Source: Dehalococcoidia bacterium (GTDB lineage Bacteria > Chloroflexota > Dehalococcoidia > GIF9 > AB-539-J10). Taken from it: a stretch of DNA of 9,483 bases. This document shows, one piece after another, positions 1 through 5,298 of the stretch. Under the pieces are notes generated by a model. The model saw only the letters and a program-made list of their open reading frames with translations. It made no database searches and was not told the DNA's origin. Each line of letters begins with the position of its first letter. Position 1 is the stretch's first letter. Where the stretch lies: NCBI GenBank assembly GCA_003562555.1, contig PWUO01000171.1:1-9483 (forward strand), given 5' to 3'. The position numbers were made by a program, and so were the translations under genes.

Positions 1-685
1 CACGCTGCATGGCCTCGTATACCTCACCGCCGGGCATGAACACAACGCCCACGCCCATCAGCTCGAGAATCGAGCCTCCGTGTCCTGCAGCCCGCATTCT
101 CAGGCCCTGCATGTCGGAAACCGAGTTCACCTGCACGTTGGAGTGCATCCAGATCTCGGCAGGCTGCGGACACACGTTGCCAATCGCGATCACATCATAC
201 CCTTCAACCATTCGGTTAATGAAGTCGATGCCGTGTTCAAAGAACCATGCACGTGTGGCCTCCGGCCTAGCCTGTATGGGAGAGGAACTGAACAGGCCAG
301 CCTCGGCCCACTTATCGAGGTTGTACATCGTACAGGTGTACGTGCCATCGATCACGCCCTGATCGATCGGATCCATCTCTCTGGTCGCGGGCACGATCGA
401 GCCACCCGTGTAGGACGTGAACTTCAGTCGGCCGCCCGACATCTGATTGATGTTCTCGACCATCTGAGCGCCGAAGATATGTGCCGGGTTGGCAGCGTCG
501 AAGGATGTCTGGAAGGTGAATTCGTACACCGTGTCCGCCGGCTGCGTGGGTGTAGGAGTAGGCGTCGGGGTTGGGGTAGGAGTCGGGGTTGGTGTTGGGC
601 TGGGCTGGTCGGGAGTACATCCCATCACCAGGCTCCCGACGAGCAGACCCACCACCATTACCATCAACAATGCTTTTCTACTCAT
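1..685 (-). CDS. dctP: TRAP transporter solute-binding lipoprotein, DctP family (N-terminal 228 residues; C-terminus beyond the left edge)
   Basis: This is the extracytoplasmic binding protein of a TRAP (tripartite ATP-independent periplasmic) uptake system, which delivers a carboxylate-type solute to a DctQ/DctM membrane pair. Residues 1-22 form a lipoprotein signal peptide: MSRK, a hydrophobic stretch, then the lipobox LVMGC with Cys23 as the lipidated residue. A Pro-Thr repeat linker spans residues 30-47. The DctP fold starts near residue 53 (VYEFTFQTSF) and includes SGGRL (83-87), DPIDQG (105-110) and DMQGLRMRAAG (191-201). Arg198 matches the family arginine that pairs with the substrate carboxylate, and PGGEVYEAMQR (218-228) matches the conserved PxxEVYxALQ motif. 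The start is supported by an AGGAGG site at 698-703, 12 bases upstream. Family members are usually about 330-360 residues, so roughly a third is missing. The DctQ and DctM genes are not in view and could lie further left. The substrate cannot be read from the sequence; the neighbouring acid-sugar dehydratase suggests a sugar acid. Confidence 0.93.
   Translation of the reverse strand, partial: MSRKALLMVMVVGLLVGSLVMGCTPDQPSPTPTPTPTPTPTPTPTPTQPADTVYEFTFQTSFDAANPAHIFGAQMVENINQMSGGRLKFTSYTGGSIVPATREMDPIDQGVIDGTYTCTMYNLDKWAEAGLFSSSPIQARPEATRAWFFEHGIDFINRMVEGYDVIAIGNVCPQPAEIWMHSNVQVNSVSDMQGLRMRAAGHGGSILELMGVGVVFMPGGEVYEAMQR
545..598 (-). repeat. Pro-Thr coding repeat (nine Pro-Thr units) in the lipoprotein linker
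   Basis: Residues 30-47 of the binding protein are nine consecutive Pro-Thr pairs. They are encoded by a six-base repeat with synonymous variation (CCN ACN). The stretch forms an extended, probably surface-exposed tether between the lipidated Cys23 and the binding domain. Low-complexity Pro/Thr tethers of this sort are frequent in Chloroflexota lipoproteins. The repeat could vary in length by slippage. Confidence 0.9.
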
Positions 686-734
686 TTCTAGCTATTCCCT
701 CCTGTCATAGCAATAGACGCAGGCGCACTACGAA

Positions 735-764
735 TCACAATCGCGCCCTGCCACACGTGTGCAT
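735..764 (-). other. Possible nine-codon leader ORF ahead of the TRAP gene
   Basis: An ATG at 764 on the minus strand opens a nine-codon frame (MHTCGRARL) ending in TGA at 735-737. It is preceded at nine bases by a near-perfect Shine-Dalgarno site (AGGAGGTGA, 771-779). A GTG at 770 in the same frame is an alternative start. It could be a regulatory leader peptide, a remnant of a gene, or a chance occurrence. The peptide has no run of one amino acid that would suggest classical attenuation. Confidence 0.3.
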
Positions 765-974
765 AGGCACTCACCTCCTCAGGATTTCTATCATCCAAGT
801 CTCACCACTTCTACTCTCTCTCTCCACCGAGAGTACTGCAGGGGAGGCATACATTGCACTACCAAGGCAGCATCAGACAGGACGCGATAGTCGTTCTCTT
901 CCACCAAGACCCACTCTGAAGAATGGTCGCGTCGTAGTCGCTGGCCGCTTTCGAGTCACGCCTCTCCTCCGACC

Positions 975-1004
975 ATCGTATCCGAGCGCGTTAACGAGTG
1001 TCAA
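975..1004 (-). promoter_or_regulatory. Candidate sigma-70 promoter for the TRAP gene
   Basis: Read on the minus strand, a perfect -35 box TTGACA (999-1004) is followed after 18 bases by TACGAT (975-980), a 4/6 match to the -10 consensus. The spacer contains the 8-base palindrome CGTTAACG (989-996), a possible operator. Transcription would start near 968, giving a leader of about 280 nt before the ATG at 685. Five bases upstream of the -35 box plus most of the box itself are identical to the dehydratase promoter. Confidence 0.5.
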
Positions 1005-1207
1005 TACCTCTGGCATCCAAGTGTGCGGTTTTCCTTGTGCAGCTCGAGAGGTTCGGACCACACGAAGGAGCTCCATGGATGACTCCCGATCCTCACGCCT
1101 TTCCGCCCGCGGAACCCGGACCTTCAGGGTGCATCACTGCATGGACGCCAGTGTGCCTGCAGGTCACCGGCCACCATGTTCGGCTGCTGAGACGACCTCA
1201 CTCACAA

Positions 1208-1236
1208 TGGGGAGGGATCCCTGCAATCCCTCCCCA
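1208..1236 (-). terminator. Perfect 11-bp stem-loop downstream of the dehydratase gene
   Basis: TGGGGAGGGAT (1208-1218) is exactly complementary to ATCCCTCCCCA (1226-1236), with a 7-base loop. On the minus strand it begins about 82 bases after the dehydratase stop codon and lies upstream of the next promoter, so it is placed as a transcription terminator or an RNA 3'-end stabiliser. No clear U-tract follows on either strand, so Rho-independent termination is uncertain. Confidence 0.5.
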
Positions 1237-1318
1237 CACGAGACTCTCACCGCGAGACCATGGCTAGACCACCACTCCACGTACGCTGGAATTGCACCAG
1301 TCAGGATGGTGATGCTTC

Positions 1319-2521
1319 CTACAGCACCGGTACGTACTTGGCGAAGTCGAGGTCGCGGGCATTGCTGAACGGTTTATACGTGCCATCCGCCACCCTGGCG
1401 TTCGCCTCGGCAATCGCATCGTCGTTCAGCTCGATGCCCAGTCCGGGCAGGTCGGGAATTTCAAGGTAGCCATCAACTATCTTGAGACGAGGCTCCACTG
1501 CCCAGGGAGCCATCTGTTCGTGCTCCTGAATAAGGAAGGGGTGCACGGCGGCTGAGAGGTGCGCGTTCGCCATCGCGGCGACCGGACCAAACGGGTTGTG
1601 AGGAGCCGCCTTCGCCTGATACGCCTCACACATGGCACAAATCTTCATCGCCTCCGTGATGCCGCCTATCTTCCCGACATCGAACATCACGACATCGACA
1701 GCACCTGTCTCGAGGTACTCCTTGAGGTCCAGCTTGCTGTTGAGTCGCTCACATGCTGCAATGGGAATATTCACCGCGTCAGCTACACGTTTCATCATGG
1801 TGATCATGCCGACCGGGACGGGCTCCTCGTACCAGAACAGGTCGAATTGCTCCAGCTTCTTTCCGATCTTGATCGCTGTGCCGGCATTGAACTTGCCGTG
1901 GCATTCGACCATCAGATCAACCGTCGGCCCGACCGCCTCACGTACCGCAGCAACGCGGTCGACCACCGCATCGATTTCATCAGGACGATAGCCGTGATAG
2001 CCATCCCTTCCCGGACGGAACGGGTCGAACTTCATGGCGGTATACCCCTCGTCGACCAGATCCTTCGCGAACCTGCCCAGTTGCTGGGGAGTGTACTCAA
2101 CCTCCCCCCATGGCTCAGAGAACAGGTCGGCCTGCGTGGGGTCCGGAAACGAGTTCCAGGTACCTCGCATATGAGGGTAGAGGCGGATATGCCTGCGGTA
2201 GAGCCCGCCCAGCAGTTCGTACACGGGCACGCCCAGCGCCTTCCCCTTGATGTCGTAGAGCGCCACGTCCACCGCACTGATCATCGCGTTCATATACGAG
2301 AACGACGTCTGCTGCAGCATTTTGATCCACAGTCGCTCGATGTTGAACGGATCCTCGCCCACGAGGATGGACTTGAGCATCTCAACCTGGGCAGCGAGAA
2401 TCGCAGGATGACTGACCACATTCTCTCCCAGGCCGGTGATGCCCTCGTTGGTGTACACCCGGGTGAACGGGAGCGGCCCACACATAATGGCCTTGATGTC
2501 CGTAATCCGAAGGCTTGACAT
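1319..2521 (-). CDS. Enolase-superfamily acid-sugar dehydratase (mandelate racemase/muconate lactonizing enzyme family, galactonate dehydratase-like)
   Basis: A 400-residue cytoplasmic enzyme of the mandelate racemase subgroup. Such enzymes remove the proton next to a carboxylate, with Mg2+ stabilising the enolate; most galactonate-dehydratase-like members dehydrate sugar acids. The N-terminal capping domain (about 1-125) precedes a TIM-barrel domain. Visible active-site elements are MKFDPF (163-168), VECHGKF (205-211) with candidate ligand Glu206 and base His208, WYEEP (230-234) with Glu232, ACERLNSK (256-263) with Glu258, MFDVGKIGGITE (279-290) with Asp281, and APHNPFGP (306-313) with His308. 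The pattern aligns with E. coli DgoD (Asp183/His185, Glu209, Glu235, His285), except that the first metal ligand is Glu, not Asp. The ATG at 2521 has an AGGAGG site (2529-2534) at seven bases, downstream of a good promoter. Substrate specificity cannot be assigned; galactonate, gluconate or another acid sugar are all possible. Confidence 0.93.
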   Translation of the reverse strand: MSSLRITDIKAIMCGPLPFTRVYTNEGITGLGENVVSHPAILAAQVEMLKSILVGEDPFNIERLWIKMLQQTSFSYMNAMISAVDVALYDIKGKALGVPVYELLGGLYRRHIRLYPHMRGTWNSFPDPTQADLFSEPWGEVEYTPQQLGRFAKDLVDEGYTAMKFDPFRPGRDGYHGYRPDEIDAVVDRVAAVREAVGPTVDLMVECHGKFNAGTAIKIGKKLEQFDLFWYEEPVPVGMITMMKRVADAVNIPIAACERLNSKLDLKEYLETGAVDVVMFDVGKIGGITEAMKICAMCEAYQAKAAPHNPFGPVAAMANAHLSAAVHPFLIQEHEQMAPWAVEPRLKIVDGYLEIPDLPGLGIELNDDAIAEANARVADGTYKPFSNARDLDFAKYVPVL

Positions 2522-2560
2522 TTGCGCACCTCCTTAAAGTGCAGGGGAAAGAGTGCCGCA

Positions 2561-2589
2561 ATGGTAGAGTGGCCCACATGGAAGGTCAA
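2561..2589 (-). promoter_or_regulatory. Candidate sigma-70 promoter for the dehydratase gene
   Basis: On the minus strand, TTGACC (2584-2589, 5/6 match) and TACCAT (2561-2566, 4/6 match) are separated by exactly 17 bases. Transcription would start about 30-35 bases before the ATG at 2521, leaving room for the strong Shine-Dalgarno site. The sequence from 2585 to 2595 (GAGGTATTGAC on the minus strand) is identical to 1000-1010 at the TRAP promoter. Confidence 0.55.
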
Positions 2590-2639
2590 TACCTCACCTT
2601 GCGTCGCAGTTGAAGCGCAGTGACCCCGTCCCCCCTCGG

Positions 2640-2669
2640 TTGCACCGTCGGAATCGACGCATGTATACT
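2640..2669 (+). promoter_or_regulatory. Weak candidate promoter for the hydrogenase operon
   Basis: TATACT (2664-2669) is a 5/6 match to the -10 consensus, preceded by TG. The -35 candidate TTGCAC (2640-2645) at an 18-base spacing matches poorly (3/6). The spacer contains the inverted repeat CGTCG-GAAT-CGACG (2646-2659), which could be an operator. Transcription would start near 2676, giving a leader of about 150 nt. Confidence 0.3.
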
Positions 2670-2823
2670 TCTTCAGATTTCCCTGACGTAAGACTGTGCA
2701 AACAGCGAGAGGAAGGGCGATTGTGACACCATGTATCAATAGTCGTGGCCTGGAAGTAGGCGCGAATCTCACACATACGGAGTTTCGACTCTCTCCGGGA
2801 ATGAGAGGAGAGCCTCTACTCTA

Positions 2824-3342
2824 ATGGCCAACTTCCTCACCACCACCCTGCTCTGCTTCATCCTTTACCTTGGCTTGACCTCCGCCACGGGCACGTTGGG
2901 CATCTGGAATGGCGGAGAACTCATCGCGGGCGTAATCGTCTCAGTATTCGTCGCCATCCTGATGCGGCCGATCGTGCCGCGCGGATGGTATCGGATTGCG
3001 GACCCGCGGCGGTCGCTCCTGTTCCTCATCTACGTGATAGGACCCTTCTTCTGGGCCATGGCCAAGGCCAACATCGACGTGGTATATCGCGTGATCAGCG
3101 GCCGCATCAAGCCAGGCATCGTCCGAGTATCGTTAGGACTGACAAACGATGTCAGCACGACGCTGCTGGCCAACTCCATCACGCTGACGCCAGGCACGCT
3201 CACCGTCGAGGTGGACGAGCAGACGAACGACCTGTTCATCCACTGGATCAATGTGGACGAGCAGGTGGTCAAGCGAGTACCCCGCGACTGTCGTCCCATC
3301 TGCGGGGGATTCCCCGAGTGGGCCAGGAGGATCGCCGGATGA
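2824..3342 (+). CDS. mbhA: MrpE/MnhE-like antiporter subunit, Mbh hydrogenase subunit A
   Basis: First gene of the operon: a 172-residue inner-membrane protein of the MnhE family. It belongs to the Na+/H+ antiporter-like module of the membrane-bound hydrogenase. Hydrophobic helices lie at about 4-22, 31-50 and 63-85. They are followed by a soluble C-terminal domain with the family signature LANSITLTPGTLTVEVD (115-131) and a HWINVD segment (140-145). Length is normal for the family. The ATG at 2824 follows a GAGAGGAGAG ribosome site (2803-2812). Its stop overlaps the next start in an ATGA. In stand-alone Mrp antiporters this gene sits among MrpA-G; here the adjoining hydrogenase genes show that it is the MbhA version. 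Confidence 0.93.
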   Translation: MANFLTTTLLCFILYLGLTSATGTLGIWNGGELIAGVIVSVFVAILMRPIVPRGWYRIADPRRSLLFLIYVIGPFFWAMAKANIDVVYRVISGRIKPGIVRVSLGLTNDVSTTLLANSITLTPGTLTVEVDEQTNDLFIHWINVDEQVVKRVPRDCRPICGGFPEWARRIAG

Positions 3343-3593
3343 ACTGGATGCCTGCGGTGATCATCCTCGTGGTCTGTATCGGCATTGCGCTGATCCGGGT
3401 GGGTCGTGGACCTACCGTCCCGGACCGCATCGTCGGACTGGACACGGTGAACACGATCGTCGTTACCACAATGGTGGTACTTGCGGCAGCGCTTCGTGAG
3501 CCGATATACGTTGACGTGGCGATCATCTACGCACTGCTGTCTTTCGTGACGACGCTGTTCATCGCCAGGCACATCGAGAAGGGCAAGTTCTAG
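3339..3593 (+). CDS. mbhB: MrpF/MnhF-like antiporter subunit, Mbh hydrogenase subunit B
   Basis: A small membrane protein of 84 residues with three helices at about 4-20, 34-52 and 58-76. It carries the MnhF signature GPTVPDRIVGLDT (24-36), with the conserved Asp29-Arg30. It is part of the ion-exchange module. The open frame continues far upstream, but the ATG at 3339 is chosen because it overlaps the stop of the preceding gene (ATGA), gives the normal family length, and has a GGAGG site (about 3326-3330) upstream. Confidence 0.93.
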   Translation: MNWMPAVIILVVCIGIALIRVGRGPTVPDRIVGLDTVNTIVVTTMVVLAAALREPIYVDVAIIYALLSFVTTLFIARHIEKGKF

Positions 3594-3595
3594 AG

Positions 3596-3958
3596 ATGCT
3601 GAACACGATAACCTACGTACTCATAGGCATCGGGTTGTTCTTCAACCTCATGGCCGGCATCGGACTCCTCCGGTTCCCGGATTTCTACACCCGGCTGCAT
3701 GCCGGCACGAAGTGCACCACGTTCGGATCCATCTTCCTCATCGGTGCGGTAGTGATCCAGGGAATCGCAGCGTGGTCGGCCGGAGGCTGGGGCTCGTTCG
3801 ATTCGACACTCGTGTTTCGTGGACTGATTGCCCTTGGTGCAATTCTGCTCACGAACCCCACAGGCGCGCATGCGATTGCCCGGGCCGGACACCGCAGCGG
3901 AGTGAAGCCTGTCCAGGCTGTGGTCGACGAACTTGAGGAGGCGGACGTCAGTGACTGA
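3596..3958 (+). CDS. mbhC: MrpG/MnhG-like antiporter subunit, Mbh hydrogenase subunit C
   Basis: A 120-residue membrane protein of the PhaG/MnhG/YufB family. It has three helices (about 5-24, 41-60, 74-88) and the strongly conserved segment GLLRFPDFYTRLHAGTKCTT (23-42). The motif LTNPTGAHAIARAG (85-98) closes the conserved part, followed by an acidic tail. The ATG at 3596 lies two bases after the previous stop, with GAGAAGGG (3576-3583) as the ribosome site. With the MrpE- and MrpF-like proteins it forms the small-subunit part of the antiporter-like module. Confidence 0.93.
   Translation: MLNTITYVLIGIGLFFNLMAGIGLLRFPDFYTRLHAGTKCTTFGSIFLIGAVVIQGIAAWSAGGWGSFDSTLVFRGLIALGAILLTNPTGAHAIARAGHRSGVKPVQAVVDELEEADVSD
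3935..3941 (+). promoter_or_regulatory. Ribosome binding site that fixes the GTG start of mbhD
   Basis: GAGGAGG inside the end of the preceding gene lies nine bases before GTG at 3951. An in-frame TTG at 3933 would place the start before this site, so GTG 3951 is preferred. Confidence 0.75.
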
Positions 3959-4193
3959 GTTGCAGGTTCTGCACACCATCGTCCCCATACTCATGGTGGC
4001 GAGCGCCGTGCTGGTGGCACGGTTCAAGGACCTCATCAACGCGGTCATTGCGCTTGCTGCGCTGAGCCTTCTGCTTGCCCTGCAGTTCTATCTGATGCAT
4101 GCCCCTGACGTGGCGATGGCCGAGGCGGGCATAGGTGCGGCGATTACCACGGCCATATATGTAATTGCGATACGCGCGACGAAGCGCCAGTAG
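3951..4193 (+). CDS. mbhD: MbhD-type subunit (DUF4040, hydrogenase subunit MbhD)
   Basis: An 80-residue membrane protein with three helices (about 7-23, 27-48, 58-75). It carries the signature APDVAMAEAGIGAAITTAIY (51-70), typical of the MbhD/DUF4040 family. It corresponds to a piece of the long C-terminal region of MrpA, here a separate protein as in Mbh complexes, and lies near the junction of the antiporter and hydrogenase modules. It starts with GTG (VTELQVLHTI), overlapping the previous gene by eight bases, which suggests translational coupling. A longer TTG start at 3933 is possible but would place the ribosome site inside the gene. Confidence 0.88.
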   Translation: MTELQVLHTIVPILMVASAVLVARFKDLINAVIALAALSLLLALQFYLMHAPDVAMAEAGIGAAITTAIYVIAIRATKRQ

Positions 4194-4203
4194 GTATGAA
4201 GTC

Positions 4204-4479
4204 ATGAGAAGAGCGGCAATTGGAGCGACAATCATCGTCCTTGCAGTGATGATGTTCACTGTCGCCATCGGCATGCGACCTTTTGGCGATCCGCCTTCCA
4301 TGATGGACGACTACATTATTCAGAACGCACAGCAGGAGACCGGCAACAACAACGTGGTATCGGCCGTGGTCTTCGACTTCCGGGGTTACGACACGCTGGG
4401 TGAGGCCACCGTGCTGTTTCTCACGGCAACCGCCGTAGTCATGCTGTTCAGAAGCCGTAAGGAAGGATCATCAGACTGA
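4204..4479 (+). CDS. mbhE: MbhE-type subunit (MrpA C-terminal-like)
   Basis: A 91-residue membrane protein with helices at about 5-24 and 66-83. The motif NNVVSAVVFDFRGYDTLGE (49-67) is the hallmark of the MbhE family and of the end of MrpA/MnhA proteins. It follows MbhD as expected for Mbh operons, where the two replace the MrpA C-terminus. The ATG at 4204 has only a weak ribosome site (TAGGT, 4191-4195). A TTG start at 4165 would add 13 residues overlapping the previous gene and is less likely. Its TGA overlaps the next ATG by one base. Confidence 0.88.
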   Translation: MRRAAIGATIIVLAVMMFTVAIGMRPFGDPPSMMDDYIIQNAQQETGNNNVVSAVVFDFRGYDTLGEATVLFLTATAVVMLFRSRKEGSSD

Positions 4480-4943
4480 TGTCGATGTCTAAGATCGTTC
4501 GAACCACCGCACAGGTGATCACGCCGGCGATCGTGCTCTACGGCATGTACCTGATCGTGCACGGGCACGCAACATCAGGTGGCGGATTTCAGGGTGGAGC
4601 GGTGTTCGCCTCCAGCGCCGTCCTGCTGGTGGTTGCCTTCGGCGTCAGCCGTGTGGCTCCGCACCTGAAGGAGAATTCCCTCATGGTGCTGTGCAGTTGC
4701 GGCGCGTTACTGTTCATCACACTGGCCTTCGCTGGAATGGGAAATACGTTCTTCCATAACCTGTTCGTCGGGTCCTCCATCTTCGGCAACGTGCCGGAGT
4801 TCGGCTCAACTCCAGTCGATCTGTGGACAGGAGGCACAGTGCCACTGATGAACTTCGCGGTTGCCATGAACGTCGTAGGCGGACTCGCAGCGATTGTACT
4901 CGCCATGGCGCTATTCTCATCCAGGAAGGGCGGAGACGAATGA
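4479..4943 (+). CDS. mbhF: MrpB/MnhB-like antiporter subunit, Mbh hydrogenase subunit F
   Basis: A 154-residue membrane protein of the MnhB family. Helices lie at about 10-27, 38-58, 66-86 and 120-146. The hallmark is GHATSGGGFQGGAVFASS (29-46), with the GGGFQGG core conserved in MrpB. The start overlaps the previous stop (TGATG) and follows AAGGAAGGA (4459-4467). A second in-frame ATG at 4485 is a possible alternative. It ends in an ATGA overlap with the next gene. Confidence 0.92.
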   Translation: MSMSKIVRTTAQVITPAIVLYGMYLIVHGHATSGGGFQGGAVFASSAVLLVVAFGVSRVAPHLKENSLMVLCSCGALLFITLAFAGMGNTFFHNLFVGSSIFGNVPEFGSTPVDLWTGGTVPLMNFAVAMNVVGGLAAIVLAMALFSSRKGGDE

Positions 4944-5293
4944 GTGCGATCCTTGTGAACATGCCTTTCATCGCTGTAGCCGCACTCATCTGCGTCGCAG
5001 CGTACATCATGATGACTCAGCGGAACCTCATCAAGATTGTGATGGGTATCACGATACTCGAATCCGCGGTGAACCTGTTCCTGGTGACGCTTGGCTACCG
5101 GCAAGGCGGCGTCGCTCCGGTATTCACAAGCGAGCCATTGCATCTCATGGTTCTTCCGGTGCCTCAGGCAATGACCCTTACGAACATTGTCATCGGAGTT
5201 TCCACCACGGCTCTCATGCTCGCATTGATTGTACTCATCTACCGCCATACAGGTGAGACGGATGCCGAGAAATCACGGAGGGTGAAAGGATAG
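4940..5293 (+). CDS. mbhG: MrpC/MnhC-like (NuoK-like) subunit, Mbh hydrogenase subunit G
   Basis: A 117-residue, three-helix membrane protein related to NuoK of respiratory complex I. The helices are at about 6-25, 31-52 and 78-101. The second helix has GITILESAVNLFLV (36-49); Glu41 is the buried acidic residue important for proton transfer in NuoK/MrpC proteins. The segment VPQAMTLTNIVIGVSTTALM (74-93) matches the family's third helix. The ATG at 4940 overlaps the preceding stop (ATGA), and GAAGGGCGGAG (4924-4934) provides a ribosome site. The C-terminus is charged and cytoplasmic. Confidence 0.92.
   Translation: MSAILVNMPFIAVAALICVAAYIMMTQRNLIKIVMGITILESAVNLFLVTLGYRQGGVAPVFTSEPLHLMVLPVPQAMTLTNIVIGVSTTALMLALIVLIYRHTGETDAEKSRRVKG
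5285..5290 (+). promoter_or_regulatory. Ribosome binding site supporting the TTG start of mbhH
   Basis: AAAGGA lies eight bases before TTG 5299. The next in-frame ATG is 25 codons further and would remove most of the first membrane helix. Confidence 0.65.
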
Positions 5294-5298
5294 TCGAA

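Larger units (their letters stand above)
686..1318. other. 633-base intergenic region between the dehydratase and TRAP genes
   Basis: I see no convincing protein-coding gene here. Open frames in the stretch lack family-like sequence or a plausible start context. On the minus strand, in the direction of transcription, it holds a stem-loop (1208-1236) just past the dehydratase, then a sigma-70-like promoter (975-1004), then a leader of roughly 280 nt ahead of the TRAP gene. The leader carries a very strong Shine-Dalgarno site (771-779) with a nine-codon frame (735-764). I recognise no riboswitch family, tRNA or insertion sequence. Confidence 0.6.
2522..2823. promoter_or_regulatory. Divergent intergenic region between the dehydratase and the hydrogenase operon
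   Basis: This 302-base region separates two oppositely transcribed units and should hold both promoters. It contains the dehydratase Shine-Dalgarno site and promoter on the minus strand, a weaker candidate promoter on the plus strand (2640-2669), two CGCAGT direct repeats 11 bases apart (2605-2610, 2616-2621), and a possible hairpin over the first operon gene's ribosome site (2791-2812). I see no convincing gene in it. Confidence 0.65.

Noticed and set aside
812..835. Small inverted repeat TACTCTC/GAGAGTA in the TRAP leader
   Set aside because: It lies in a CT-rich stretch where 7-base complementarity is easily fortuitous, and the loop is long.
589..1368. Plus-strand open frame of 259 codons through the intergenic region
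   Set aside because: It begins inside the TRAP gene on the opposite strand and runs into the dehydratase. It is Ser/Arg/Thr-rich with no domain-like or membrane pattern, and it crosses the promoter and hairpin of the minus strand.
1559..2518. Plus-strand open frame of 319 codons opposite the dehydratase
   Set aside because: It is antisense to a gene with clear catalytic motifs. Its His/Arg-rich translation is the usual shadow of GC-biased codons.
2721..2740. TTGTGA and TATCAAT as a promoter for the hydrogenase operon
   Set aside because: The spacing between the boxes is only about seven bases, too short for sigma-70.
2824..5293. Stand-alone Mrp Na+/H+ antiporter operon
   Set aside because: There is no full-length MrpA; its C-terminal parts are separate MbhD and MbhE proteins, and hydrogenase subunit genes follow directly.
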